Source of the DNA: Lampris incognitus
Lineage: Eukaryota; Chordata; Actinopteri; Lampriformes; Lampridae
DNA: 64,000 bases
Direction: 5' to 3'
Assembly: GCF_029633865.1 (NCBI RefSeq)
Contig: NC_079222.1
Location: 28,334,166 to 28,398,165, forward strand
Part shown: positions 38,993 to 51,839 of the stretch, piece by piece
Position numbering within the stretch: the stretch's first letter is position 1
Layout: each line of letters begins with the position of its first letter
Program-made: the position numbers and the translations under genes
The notes under the pieces: generated by a model
The model's database searches: none
Seen by the model: the letters and a program-made list of their open reading frames with translations, nothing else
Told to the model about the DNA's origin: nothing

Positions 38993-39482
38993 GGGCGGCA
39001 TGGTGGCACAGTGGTTAGCGCGGTCGCCTCACAGCAAGAAGGTTCTGGGTTCGAGCCCCGGGGTAGTCCAACCTTGGGGGGTCGTCCCGGGTCGTCTTCT
39101 GTGTGGAGTTTGCATGTTCTCCCCGTGTCTGCGTGGGTTTCCTGCTGGGGCTCCGGTTTCCTCCCACAGTCCAAAGATACGTAGGTCAGGTGACTTGGCT
39201 GTACTATGTCCCTAGGTGGGCGTGTGTGTGGGGTTGGGTGTGGGTGTGGGGGTGGGGGACTGGGGCTGTGATGGACTGGCGGCCTGTTCAGGGTGTCTCC
39301 CCACCTGCCGTCCAGTGACTGCTGGGATAGGCTCCAGAATCCCACGACCATGAGAGCAGGAAAAGCGGCTTGGATAATGGATGGATGGATGGATGGATGG
39401 ATGGATGGATGGATGGATGGATGGATGGATGGATGGATGGATGGATGGATGGATGGAGGATGGATAGGTGGATGGATGGATT
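38993..39482 (+). mobile_element. V-SINE-type SINE, tail type I, with expanded (ATGG)n tail
   Basis: Head 'ggcatggtggcacagtggtt', B-box-like 'gggttcgagcccc', core and tail as at 37023. The terminal ATGG repeat has grown to about 105 bp (39377-39482). A GT/GGT-rich insert lies at 39226-39260. Confidence 0.9.
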
Positions 39483-39940
39483 GATGCGGGGAACTTGAAC
39501 CTTTTGACAGAAATGTGTTGTCTTTGTGAAGCTGCCTGAGTATCTAGGGGTGGCTTGAGTATGTTTGTCATCAGTGTGCGTGGGTTTGAGGTTAAGAGGT
39601 GTCTTCAGTAAATGCATCCTGTACTTCAGCAGTTGGAGGATTCATTTCCTAATTCACTCTTTCCAGTTTACGCTCTTTACACCGAGCAATAATTTTTCAC
39701 AGCAAAACGACACGCTGCTTTACTTTCAATGCTGAGCATCTTTAAAGTGAGCGTAGGTGTTTCGTGCATTTGTAGTAAATCCCGGTAGAAGAAAGACAGA
39801 GACGTTTCTTTTGCTGAATAAAAATCTACTGCTGAACTTAGGAAGGCAAACAGATAGGGTTTGTTTCTAGAAAGTAATGTCAGTTCAAGCACCGGCCCTT
39901 GTGAGCCTCAAGTCTATGGTGACATAAAACAGGAGGCATA

Positions 39941-40375
39941 AGGCGTCCGGGTGGCATGGCGGTCTATTCTGTTTCCTTCCAACACGGGGCTCACAGGTTT
40001 GAATCCCTGTGTTACATCCGGCTCGGTCGGGTGTCCCTACAGACACAACTGGCCATGTCTGCGGGTGGGAAACCGGAGGTGGGTATGTGTCCTGGTCGCT
40101 GCACTAGCGCCTCCTCTGGTCGGCCGGGGCGACCTATTCAGGCAGGAAGGAGAACTGGGGGAATAGCGTAATCCTCCCACGTGCTACGTCCCCCTGGCGA
40201 AACTCCTCACTGTCAGGTGAAAAGAAGCGGCTGGCGACTCCACATGTATCAGAGAAGGCAGCAGAGGGGGTGGAGGAGCGACTGGGACTGAGTGGGGTAA
40301 TTGGCCAAGTACAACTGGGGAGGAAAAAGAGGGGGAAATTCCTAAAAAAAAAAAAGCAACAAAAAAACCCACAAA
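39941..40375 (+). mobile_element. tRNA-derived SINE (family A) with 15-bp target-site duplication
   Basis: A-box 'gtggcatggcggtc', then a 'ggtttgaatccc' B-box and the family body, ending in A-rich sequence. Flanks 39926-39940 and 40376-40390 ('aaaacaggaggcata', one mismatch) are the duplication. It lies about 330 bp before gnaz coding exon 2. Confidence 0.9.
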
Positions 40376-40649
40376 AAAACAGGGGGCATAGCTTTGGGTA
40401 GTTAAATAGAGATTTGTAAGGTGCGTACCATGACTGCCCCCCCCCCCATGATCTATCCCCATCTTTTATGGTCAACACTTGCTCCCACCTTACCTACTCC
40501 AATGGACTGTAACAGTGATCTAGCCTATGACAAGTTCCAAGTGTGTGTGATAAATGGGGTTGTTGTGGGCGGGGCGGGTCACAGTAAATTCTGAATTTCC
40601 GTAGATGTTTAAACGCTGTCTGCCCATTTGAACAAACAATTTACCATGA

Positions 40650-41051
<402 letters not shown>

Positions 41052-42020
41052 GACCTGGTACAGGGTCGGTGGGTGGGAGAGCGGGCTGCTTAGCAGCGGC
41101 TGGCCCGCCATCAGGCTGGGTCAACAAAATACACGTCAGCCTGTCTGTCAGTTGAAGAGGTGCAACAAAGAACTGCAGAGGGAGTGAGGTAGTAGCTGGA
41201 GGTTAGCGGTGGACCATACTGTAGATTTGACTGTTTCACTTGAAACAACAAAGCTGGTGGTTAAAGGTCAAGATGGGATTTTTACCCAATGTGTTTGCAC
41301 TGAATATATGAGTATGTAGAGACACCCAAACACATGCACACACATCCTTATGTTTGTTCACACACAAGGACTTTGACTCAACAGTTAAGCACTTGTTTGA
41401 CATGGAAACACTGGAAATTTAAGACAGCTACCCCTTCTTGCCTGCCAAACTTGGGACTAAGTAGAAGGTCTTCACTGGCGGGTTTTCGGATAGTTTTGTC
41501 TCCTTTGGTTATTTCATTTGCCTGTGTTAATTAATGCTGCTTTACGGGAAGAATTTTGACGAAACCGATACTGTCCTTTTGGTTTTTCACCTTAACTCGA
41601 TGTGGACAGTAAGTCGACCTGGTTAAATGTAGGAAGAGACCATAGTTCAGGAAAATTGTCAATTGACAAGATGTCACAGTGTTTTGTTTTGGTTTTTTTT
41701 GCCTAAAAAAAGAAGAAAAACTGCCACATTCTAATGCTGAAATGAAATGCTTTTTTTCTACACTGTGTCTGTTTGACCCTCGACTGATTCCGATGTTGTT
41801 CCTTTTTCACTTGGTTTTGCCTTTTTTTTTGTGTTCATAAAGCGAGTACGCATGTCAAAACCTGCCTTTTAAAGCAGGCCTTTGACCGACGAGACCAGAC
41901 GAGTGTTGCACTCAGTAGTCAGTAGTATTCTCTATGATCATTCCAATTTCCAGCAGAAGAAACAACAAATACAGTGCCAATATTAGTGTAAATAAAAACA
42001 GATCGCATCCCTTATGTTAC
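41052..42020 (+). other. gnaz: gnaz 3'UTR (probable)
   Basis: After the stop, about 940 bp leads to AATAAA at 41991-41996 followed by a T-rich stretch, a plausible poly(A) site. A later AATAAA at 42219-42224 could be an alternative site. The exact end cannot be fixed without transcripts. Confidence 0.55.
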
Positions 42021-43376
42021 CCTTTTTGGTTTTTATTGACAAATACATCGACACGTGCATGATTTTGTTACTTTGGGATATTGATATATTTTCTTTGGGA
42101 TTTGTTTTTTCTTCTTCTTTGGTTTAAGTAATATATTCCCAAAATATATATAGAAGTCAAAACACTGTGTATGATTGTACAGTCGTCAGAGAGGAATTTA
42201 TTGAAAAGAGTTATATTAATAAACTTATGATGATTGCGATGATGACAGTGATGATGATGATGATGATGATGCTGATGATGACAACAAAGTTCACGGTGAT
42301 ACTGATGGCAATGGCTCGTTCATTACAAACCCAGCATGATCAGATGAAGAAAGTCAAGGAGACACTAAAGAAAAACAAGTTTTGAGATTGCAAAAAAAAA
42401 AAAAAAAAGTGAGAAAAGCAAATCTTTCAATTCCTCCTTGCATTATCTAAGTGGAAATTGTTATACAGTCAGTTGGTTTGATGTGTAAATATACTGTAAG
42501 GTACACTCTTTGTTAAAAGAAATGCAAAATACAGGTTGAGTTGGGATACTGTTAGTGAGAGAAAGAGAGAGCAAGAGAGAGAAGGAGGGAAAACCCTGCT
42601 CCACTTCTCCTCCGACCCTTACTTTTCAGTTAAGAGGATGATGTGCAAACAACTCAGCTAAGGGCTTCAGGCTTGACTTTACGGGACGTCCACTTCAAAA
42701 CAAAAAAAAAAACAAAACAAAACAAAACAATTTAGGAAAAAATATAAAAAGGACAATAACCATAAATAAAACAAATTATGCAAATTTTGATTGTGTTGCA
42801 AATGTCTTTTTGGGTGGTGGTCATTTCATTTTGTCAAAGGGATGTACAGTAAAAGTGCCTGATGGCTTGTTCGGTATAAGAATGGTCATAGAAGCTGCAG
42901 TTGCACCGAGCTGCTATTAGAGTAAACCTGTGCTATCTTCTGCTAATCCCCCCATTACTTCACAATTACCCAGCAACAAGTTATTCAACAACTGATTGGA
43001 ACACAGTGTTCTGAAATCATTACCCCCTCACTTCTCTGTCAAATATCAAGAAACAACACTTCTTTTCCATACAACGCAGCCAGTGGGGCAGAAAAAAGTA
43101 AGCACATTAGGTATGCAATTAAGTGGCCTATGTGGCATGGGGTGACAAACATGTTGTTGCGGCATACAGATTCCTGTCTAATTGGAGCATAATTGCTATT
43201 TAACCCATGATGTCTGCTAATGGATCGTTGTTTCGTCACTCAGGTTTATCTGAATAGTTAAGTTTATTTGAAATTATATTAAATTGATTTTTTTCCGTAC
43301 CAAATTTCCAGATTTAATGCAAAAACAAAAACCTTTTCACAACCACAGCATTTTGAAGAGCACTTAAAATACTATT
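42021..43376. repeat. intergenic; (GAT)n at about 42226-42285 and A/C-rich run at 42698-42730
   Basis: Apart from the GAT repeat and the AAAAC run, nothing coding or repetitive was recognised. Confidence 0.55.
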
Positions 43377-43377
43377 T

Positions 43378-43842
43378 ATTTATTTATTTATTTTTTGTGG
43401 ATTTAACCCCTCTTTTTGTGCCCCAATTGTATCCGGCCAATTACCCCACTCTTCCGAGCCGTCCCGGTCGCTGCTCTACCCCCCTCTGCCGATCCGGGGA
43501 GGGTTGCAGACTACCACATGCCTCCTCCGATACATGTGGAGTCGCCAGCCGCTTCTTTTCACCTGACAGTGAGGAGTTTCGCCAGGGGGACGTAGCGCGT
43601 GGGAGGATCACGCTATTCCCTCCAGTTCCCCTCCCCTCCACTCCAAACCGGCACCCCGACCGACCAAGGGAGGCACTAGTGCAGCGACCAGGACTCATAC
43701 CCACATCCGGCTTCTCACCCACAGACATGGTCAATTGTGTCTGTAGGGACTCCCGACCAAGCCAGAGGTAACATGTGTATTCGAACCGGCGATCCCCATG
43801 TTGGTAGGCAACGGAATAGACCGCCACGCCACCCAGATGCTC
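43378..43842 (-). mobile_element. tRNA-derived SINE (family A), minus strand, with 15-bp target-site duplication
   Basis: 'cttaaaatactattt' at 43363-43377 and 43843-43857 brackets the element. The complement starts 'catctgggtggcgtggcgg', has B-box 'ggttcgaatac' and ends in an A/T-rich tail at 43378-43400. Confidence 0.9.
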
Positions 43843-43859
43843 CTTAAAATACTATTTTT

Positions 43860-44450
43860 GCACACTGCTTGATTCACAATTTGCTCTTACATGCACATGC
43901 TTCTCAAGAGCGATTCATGCGTACCAGTACTTCCAGTGTACTTCCTGACACTTTGTCAGGGATGCACACTGCCTTTTACACGTGCTCTGCCAATGACTTT
44001 CTAGTTGTTAACCATCAGGCAACCTTGGTGCTCGAATGTGGCCTGTGTTGTCAACACATTTTGAATGAACGTAACAAAGAGGTAGAAAGTTTCTCTACAG
44101 AATGTATTAACTGAAAAAAAAACACAGCCTTACATAGGGGTGCAATTACAAAAATGATTTACTTTTCCAGATTGGGACAGAGACATTGGAGTTCTGTTTA
44201 GCTGATGATTGAATATATTCCCACACTTGCAACAGTATATTTTAACTTGATAATTAAACAAACTTGCAAAAAGGTGGGCAACAATGCAAATAACCCCTGA
44301 TGTTTTTAGTTAAATGCAACAGTGGGCATTTGATTATACAACGAATAAATTCTTCATAAATAAACACGTCCATAGAGAAAGGAAAAAAAACCGCTGACTG
44401 TCATGTGATAGGAGCGAGTGGAAAGAATGTACATTCTTTACTGAATGTTA
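43860..44450. other. intergenic, nothing recognised
   Basis: No coding or repeat signature seen. Confidence 0.5.
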
Positions 44451-44454
44451 AGTT

Positions 44455-44507
44455 CATTCAGTAACTCATTCAGTAACTCATTCAGTAACTGAATGAGTTA
44501 CTGAATG
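44455..44507. repeat. 12-bp tandem repeat that ends in a palindrome
   Basis: Three 'cattcagtaact' units (44455-44490) are followed by the inverse 'gaatgagttactgaatg'. Arms 44467-44486 and 44488-44507 are exact complements. Confidence 0.9.
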
Positions 44508-44596
44508 GGAGGATACCAATAATCAATAAGTTACACTAATTAATTAATAACTAACTTTCCTTTATTGATCCCATTGGGGAAATTCAGTTACCGCAA

Positions 44597-44914
44597 ATTA
44601 ATCCATCTTAGCTGTGATTAGTGTAGCTAGGAGCAGTGGGCTGCCGCCTTCATGCTGCGCCCGGGGACCAACTCCAGTTTCCCATCGCCTTGGTCAGGGG
44701 GACAGACAGGAGTATTAACCCTACCATGGATGTTTCTTTTGATGGTTGGGGAAACCGGAACACCCGGAGAAAACCCACAACAGACACAGGGAGAACATGC
44801 AAACTCACACAGAGGACAACCTGGGATGACCCCCAAGGTTGGACAACCCCGGGGTTCGAACCCAGGACCTTCTTGGTGTGAGGTGACAGCGCTAACCACT
44901 GGGCCACTGTGCCC
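44597..44914 (-). mobile_element. V-SINE-type SINE, tail type II, minus strand
   Basis: The complement has head 'gtggcccagtggttagcgc', B-box 'gggttcgaacccc' and the core, then 'gtccccgggcgcagcatgaa', matching the tail seen at 2757 and 63567. A 'cattggggaaattcag' word precedes it. Confidence 0.8.
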
Positions 44915-45001
44915 AATGTTTAACAAATGGAGATACTGAAATGTTTAGTATTTGCTTTCATTCTTTCATTCAAACCAGGCAATAACCTTAAGGGATATTC
45001 C

Positions 45002-45345
45002 ATTATCCAAGCTGTTTAACCGAATTCAGGTCACAGGATCGTGGAGCCTCTCCCAATAGTCAGGCGGCGGGGAGACACCCTGGACAGGCCGCCGGTCCAT
45101 CACAGAGCCGACACATTGACACCTAGGGACAATTTAGTATGGCTGATTCATCTGACCTACATGTCTTTGGACTGTGGGAGGAAACCGGAGCACCCAGAGG
45201 AAACTCATGCAGACACGGGGAGAACATGCAAATGCCACACAGAGGATGACCTGGATAACCCCCAAGGTTGGACAATCTTGGGTTCGAACCTAGGACCTAC
45301 TTGCTGTGAGGCTACCATGCTAACCACCGTGCCCCCCCCCCCCAC
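45002..45345 (-). mobile_element. V-SINE-type SINE, tail type I, minus strand
   Basis: The complement runs from 'gcacggtggttagcatggta' via 'gggttcgaac' B-box-like bases and the core to 'tcggttaaacagcttggata'. It lies 90 bp from the tail-II copy, in the same orientation. Confidence 0.85.
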
Positions 45346-46521
45346 CAAAGGGATATGTTCATTACTAATGCTCAACTGATGAGCAATGGGGACTAGAGGG
45401 TTCTCAACACTTCTTGGCTGGACCGGCCGGCGGGCCAGCAGTACAACCACAAATGTTACCGAGTGATCATGTTTAGAGTGACTGCCTGAGTGATTATGTT
45501 TGACACGATTGAGCTACTGGATCAGGTGACCAACGACGTGACTGAAATTACATGGTCGCTTGGCAGATAAGATACTGCACGCTAGCGAATGGAATATATT
45601 GCTGCTTGTGGATACTACTGAAATGCAAAGAACGGAATGTTTTGCTGCACTTTCTACATCTGGTTACCCAAAAATATCAGTCCAGCATAGAGCAGAGTAG
45701 GAGAGAAACCAGCTTTCCATGCATCGAGAGGCATGAGGGAGAACACACAATTAAAGCATCCCAAATAACAATTACTCTGACAAAACACTCAATACAGAGT
45801 GAGTCTTAGAAAAACGAGAGACGTCCACAGATAGAAACAGATGAAAGAGGAGGGGAGGGGGGGTTAACATAATTAGAATAGGTATGCTTACAATTAAATT
45901 AAGTTCTCTTTCAAATCAAATATCCCAAGATATGAGTTGAAAGTATTGTTCTTGCAACTGCATTTATAACTGTTTTTTTACTCGAATGCAACTTGACCAT
46001 GTCATGTGATATGCTACTCCAGTACACTTTAACAACAAATATTACTGGGGCCACTACAGAAAATATCCAGGTATTCACATTATACCAACTACCACAGACT
46101 ATCCCTCGGACAAATTTGCCACTATTTCCTACATTGACCAAACACGGTCCAGTCATATATTTTGACCTAGTCTTGTTTCCCAAAAAGTTGTGCTAGGATA
46201 TGGATGATGAGGCAATTAATTTGGATAGAAAAGTCACTGTGTTTTGATGTGTCAGTGGTACCCTATTTGTTGAAAGCCTGGCTACAATGTTTTACTTGTT
46301 GGTAGGAAACTGTCAAGCATAACCAATAACACTGATATGTGAGGGTGAAATTCCTGGACAATGCCCAGCAAACCCTAATTGACTTAAGACCTCTAGTGAA
46401 GCATAAACTGAGCAAATGTGCTACTGAATATTTTTCTAATATTTCCCTTATAAGGTCAATTCTTAATTTCAACTCAGCAAATTGAAATCTTGTAACTGTA
46501 AGAATAGCAAACCAAATATAC
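45346..46521. other. intergenic, nothing recognised
   Basis: C-run at 45333-45344 and AT-rich spacer. No supported feature. Confidence 0.5.
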
Positions 46522-46523
46522 TA

Positions 46524-48010
46524 CAGTGGTGCTTGAAAGTTTGTGAACCCTTTAGAATTTTCTATATTTCTGCATAAATATGACCTAAAACATCATCAGA
46601 TTATCACACAAGCCCTAAAAGTAGATAAAGAGAACCCAATTAAACAAATGAGACAAAACATATTACACTTAGTCATTTATTTATTGAGGAAAATGATCCA
46701 ATATTACATGTCTGTGAGTGGCAAAAGTATGTGAACCTTTGCTTTCAGTATCTGGTGTGACCCCTCCCCCCCCTTGTGCAGCAATAAATGCAACTAAATG
46801 TTTCTGATAACTGTTGCATCAGTCCTGCACATCGGCTTGGAGGAATTTTAGCCCCTTCCTCCGCAGAGAACAGCTTCAACTCTGGGATGTTGGTGGGTTT
46901 CCTCACATGAACTGCTCACTTCAGGTCCTTCCATAACATTTCGATAGGATTAAGGTCCGGACTTTGACTTGGCCATTCCAAAACATTAACTTTATTCTTC
47001 TTTAACCATTCTTTGGTAGAACGACTTGTGTGCTTAGGGTTGTTGTCTTGCTGGATGACTCACGTTCTGTTGAGTTTCAGTTCACGGACAGATGTTCTGA
47101 CATTTTCCTTAAGAAGTCGCAGGTATAATTCAGAATTAATTGTTCCATCAATGATGGCAAGCCATCCTGGCCCAGATGCAGCAAAACAGGCCCAAACCAT
47201 GATACCATCATCACCATGTTTCACAGTTGGGATAAGGTTCTTATGCTGGAATGCAGTGTTTTCCTTTCTCCAAACATAACGCTTCTCATCTAAACCAAAA
47301 ATGTCTATTTTGGTGTCATTTATCCAAAAAACCTTTTTCCAGTAGCCTTCTGGCTTGTCTATGTGATCTTTAGCAAACTGCAGATGGGCAGCAATGTTCT
47401 TTTTGGAGAGCAGCAGCTTTCTTCTTGCAACCCTGCCATGCACACCACTGTTGTTCGGTGTTCTTCTGATGGTGGACTCATGAACATTAAAATTTGCCAA
47501 TGTGAGAGAGGTCTTTAGTTGCTTAGAAGTTACCCTGGGTTCCTTTGTGACCTAGCCAACTATTACACGCCTTACTCTTGGGGTGATCTTGATGGTCGAC
47601 CACTGCTGGGGGGGGGGGGTCTTGAATTTCCTCCATTTGTACATAATCTGTCTGAATCTGGATTGGTGGAGTCCAAATGCTTTACAGATGGTTTTGTAAC
47701 CTTTTCCAGCCTGACGAGCATCAACAACGCTTTTTTCTGAGGTACTCGGAACTCTCCTTTGTTCTTGCCATGACACACTTCCAAAAGCATGTGTTGTGAG
47801 ATTAGAAGATCAGACTTTGACAGATTCCTGTTCTTTAAATAAAACAGGGTGCCCACTCACACCTGATTGTCATCCCATTGATTGAAAACACCTGATTGTA
47901 ATTTCACCTTCAAATTAATTGCTAATCCTAAAGGTTCACATACTTTTGCCACTCACAGATATGTAATATTGGATAATTTCCTAAATAAATAAATGACCAA
48001 GTATAACATT
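46524..48010 (-). mobile_element. Tc1-type DNA transposon, right end truncated
   Basis: Left end 'cagtggtgcttgaaagtttg' follows a TA at 46522-46523. The left inverted repeat is long and contains two related direct repeats, 'aaagtttgtgaaccctt' (about 46536) and 'aaagtatgtgaaccttt' (about 46722), an IR/DR plan like that of Sleeping Beauty-type elements. The inner part is matched in reverse at 47930-48009, but the outer part of the right repeat is gone, so the copy cannot be cut out. Confidence 0.85.
46930..47771 (-). pseudogene. Tc1-like transposase, inactive
   Basis: A DDE transposase that would cut and paste at TA. The complement begins with the helix-turn-helix part ('GKGYKTICKAFGLHQSRFRQ', about 47700-47640), then 'HESTIRRTPNNSGVHGRVAR' (about 47480) and 'VFWINDTKIDIFGL' (about 47325). 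In relatives this last motif is W-[ST]-D-E-[TS]-K, so the first catalytic Asp is Asn here. The second block, 'DNNPKHTS' (about 47030), and 'SPDLNPIE' (about 46950) remain. A C10 run (47610-47619) and stops add further damage. Confidence 0.8.
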
Positions 48011-48421
48011 TTTGTTATACTTGTTTTGTTATACAATTTTCAAAAAGAGAGAACACTGTGGAGCCCTGGCCACCGCCCGCTCTGCTGCACAGGGCCGTCA
48101 TCTCGCAGGCAGAGGTGGCCAGGCCTTACACCACCAGCCAAGATGACAGGTCAAAGTCAGCCAAAAGCTGTGGAACTCATCGTCCTCTTGTCGCAAATTG
48201 GTCTTTGGCTCCAGTGAAGAAGATGGTGTGACTAGCGGCAGGGAAGTTTGACCCCATGAGCGAGCTCTCCTCCGTGCCCTGTTGGCATATTGAAAGTGGC
48301 ATTCACACCTCCTCCCGTTGTTGTGGTTTTCAAACTGTTTCATTAAAAACAAAAAAAAAGGTTTATTACCATTTTACAAAAAGCACATCCCCCGCCCCCC
48401 ATCTCTTAACAATCGCATTAT
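48011..48421. other. intergenic, nothing recognised
   Basis: More GC than its surroundings at 48060-48140. No repeat ends or coding family recognised. Confidence 0.4.
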
Positions 48422-48797
48422 GGAAACAATGCCAATGGAAAGTCAATTAGCATCCTTTGTCGTGCTGGACACACAAATTCCCTGATTCAACAACATCGTG
48501 CAATGAGCGATGTTTCATATTTCTAGTTAACAAAATTTGATTTTATTGTTATTTTTATTGTTATTTCACTGAATTTATTATAGTGCCTTATTTACGATTT
48601 TTTGTTCTCTAAAAACCCTAACCCTAACCCTGACCTCATTACATCAAAATGAGTTATATCACACACAATTCAGTGTTTTTAGAGAACAAAAAATTCCTAA
48701 CTAAGGCACTATAATAAATTCAGTCAAATGACAATAAAAATAACAATAAAATAGCATGACGATGGATCCTAATTGACTTTCCATTGGCATTGTTTCC
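48422..48797. mobile_element. 376-bp fold-back element with telomere-like centre
   Basis: The terminal 34 bp ('ggaaacaatgccaatggaaa' onward) are inverted at both ends with one mismatch. Inner arms about 48541-48613 and 48681-48752 are also complementary ('gaatttattatagtgcctta', 'tttttgttctct'). The centre has CCCTAACCCTAACCC at 48616-48630. About 75 bp (48466-48540) in the left arm lacks a counterpart. No clear target duplication. Superfamily unknown. Confidence 0.75.
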
Positions 48798-50095
48798 GTG
48801 GTGCCGGCACGTAATTTTAACACATTACATGCCACCACTACAAAATGCGAGTGTTAAGAGGTCATGGTCATTTCATGTATTTCTGTAAGATAATTTTTTT
48901 GTTTTTTTCTGATCATAAGCAGCATCTCTCTCTTTCTTTATGTCCATTGGGTTGTTACAATCTTTTGTTTGTTTTCCGGGGAAACGGAGCGAGACCAGTG
49001 GGCCCCTCTCCCTCGATGGCTGAATTGCTTCGACAAAAAAAGGGCCTCCACTTTATTGATGTACATTTCGTTCTGTCTTTCTCCCTTGGACTTACCAGCC
49101 GAGAGTACAGAAAGCAACATAACCGCCTACAGCTGCACTTCTTACTGCTCCACATTGAGATCAAACCCCCAGTGTACCCCCACACCCCACCACTTCAAAC
49201 CTAAGCGGGGCAAGTTGGTTCTCCAAACAGGCCACTTGTTTGTTGGACGTAAGATGAGACAGTGGCGCTGTTTTTCTCTTTAATAAAAATAAAAAGCGAT
49301 AGTAGAGTGAGACAGGAAAGGCAGGGGAGAGAGAGTGGATGATCCAGGCCGTTGCAGTAAGCCTTATGTGGTACACGCCCATTGTTACTTCCACTTGATT
49401 ACCCCCATCAGGCTCAGTCTCCATGTCTTCCTGTTGATCAGGTACCTGTTGATCAGGAGGGGGTGCAGCTGGTAGCGTTAGCTTCCATGTTGCTAACAAC
49501 AGAGGCACCTACATTTGTCTCGGTGCTTTCTGCATCTGGGATCCCCCGCATTTGTAATCGCTTTCACGACCATAAATATTGAAGATATTTTCGGTAGTTT
49601 TGCCTATTTTGTTTTTTTTCGTTTCTCATTTTGCCGTTTTTGCTCTCCACTGGGGTATTTTCGCTTGCTCATTTCGAATAGCTGCTGCAGAGTTGCCTTT
49701 TCGCGGCCATTGTTTCACGTGACGTCTACACAAGGTTAAAGTTCAAAATCACTGAGGCGACTGTGATTGGATAACACAGGCTACCATCTTTTTAAAATGT
49801 ATTAATTTTAAAGCAATTTGAAGGTTGAAAGCACAATAACGATTTGCTTCCGACTATATTATTTAAAAAATGCAGATGTTTTTTTTTTTAATTCAACGTT
49901 GGGGGGGGGGGCAGGCGTGCTCCTCCCCTATACCGCTGAAAGACTGGCAGTTTTGTTCCTCTCAAGCACCCTGCACCTTCTCCAAGTGTGTGGACCGGAG
50001 CCTTTGAGATGCCAGGGAAGGAGATGTCATTCTCATGGGTGACTGGGTGGGGAGCCAAATACAGCTGAGGTAGAGAGCGACCGTGAAGGATGTTC
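48798..50095. other. intergenic, nothing recognised
   Basis: G10 run at about 49901-49910. Frames are short and without family motifs. Confidence 0.45.
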
Positions 50096-50101
50096 AGAGG
50101 G

Positions 50102-50258
50102 CGCAGTACAGCACAGCACAGCACAGCACAGCACAGCACAGCACAGCACAGCACAGCACAGCACAGCACAGCACAGGACAGTACAGCACAGCACAGCACA
50201 GCACAGCACAGCACAGCACAGCACAGTACAGCACAGTACAGCACAGTACAGCACAGTA
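50102..50258. repeat. (AGCAC)n pentanucleotide microsatellite
   Basis: About 31 units of 'acagc', with 'gtaca' or 'ggaca' variants in the middle and at the 3' side. Confidence 0.95.
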
Positions 50259-51754
50259 GCTTTGACTGCCATGCACCTGTTGGACCTCACCTAGTGGTTC
50301 TCCTGGGTCCACTACACATGAGGCACATCCAAAGATGGTTTGCTAAGCTGAAATCAGACCTAAGATGTCATAACTGACCATCCCTGCAGTGGCCTGGTGG
50401 AAGCTGGGGGGCCCTTGGGGGGGTCCATCCCTAACTCAAGACTATGGAGTCTACATCATATATGTGTCTCAGTGTGATTCAGTTTGGCCAGCGGCATCAC
50501 TTAGTTTGCATCACAGCAGCATCACATCACTTTGCTTGCATAGGGTCAGGGGAATCCACTCTGTGGTGGTTTTTTTCTTCCCTTATTGGCTGAGTGGGTA
50601 TAAACAAATTTTCAGTTTACAAAGCCCTTTAGAGTAGTGGACAGGTCTAGAGAGCCTGTTAGAGGGCTCAGCTTGTACTAGGATTGTAGAACATAACCAA
50701 CATTCTCAGAACAATAGCTTTTAACTCACATGCAAATGTTTTTACAAAAGATCATTTTTACCATTGTATTTGTATTGCATAGGGATAAACCAATACAGAT
50801 AATCTGTTTAATTGTGACGACAAATTAAATCTAGTTTCCTTTCTTATGTGCACTGAAAGTGAATGACTGAAGGAATGAATGAATGAATTAATGAATGATA
50901 TATGTCGAACATGCAAATAAGCAGGATATAACATACAGATAAGCCATTGCCAATAATCTGAAGTGATCAACAAATCCACACATCAAACTCAGTGAACAAA
51001 TTTCCGTACGCATCAGATTATTTGTTACATGTTGGAAAAGGAGTAGAAGGAAGTATACACTTACCTTTTCCTACCCCTTCTCACCTACTCTTAAGTTAAT
51101 TCAGCTACTAAACATTACAAACTCAATTCCCATTGTACTGTGTAGTTCAAATTCAATGCAAGTTGTGCTGCATAATACAAACTCAACTACTGTGAACAAT
51201 AGGAGAAAAAAAATCAAAAACACGTGTGAATGTGAACTGCATATTTATCACTGTAGTTTTTATTTAAGTTTTTAGGTCACTACAAACATGGCATCCGTAT
51301 TCAGAAGTAAACATTGAATTATCTACATTTACTTGCACACAAGCCCAACAGGGCAACTCAAAACAAACAAACAAAAAACACACAAAAAAATGAACTACAA
51401 GAGCTTCCTGTGGGTCTAACTTTCCAGTCTTAAGTGTTGTCATGAATTATGTTGTCGCGTGTTTGCTCCTTAAACCATGTCCATTTCTTCCACTGGTCTT
51501 CCATCCGAGGTACTGTAAGTCTCAATCGATGAGTCAGTTTTTCCATTGTATGAATGTCCTCCACTATTTCCATCCATTGTCCCATGAACTGCATATTTAA
51601 ACAAAGCTGCATATCACAATAGCAAATTTATCACATAATGATCTTACTCCAAATATAAATAATTACAACCCTACAACATGTGGATTGCAACTTGCCTGCT
51701 TGCTAAAGCCATAACAACAGCATGCAGTAAAATATTATAAATCAACATTTATTG
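50259..51754. other. intergenic; possible old repeat at 50870-51250
   Basis: 'gaatgaatgaatgaattaat' and AT-rich text like many unclassified fish repeats. No structure proved. Confidence 0.4.

Positions 51755-51759
<5 letters not shown>

Positions 51760-51837
<78 letters not shown>
51760..51837. repeat. (CA)n microsatellite
   Basis: About 39 uninterrupted CA units. Confidence 0.95.

Positions 51838-51839
<2 letters not shown>

Noticed and set aside
49888..50377. Cys/Ala/Val/Leu-rich repeat frames
   Set aside because: Translation of the pentanucleotide (AGCAC)n, which is open in several frames because 5-bp repeats cycle through all three.
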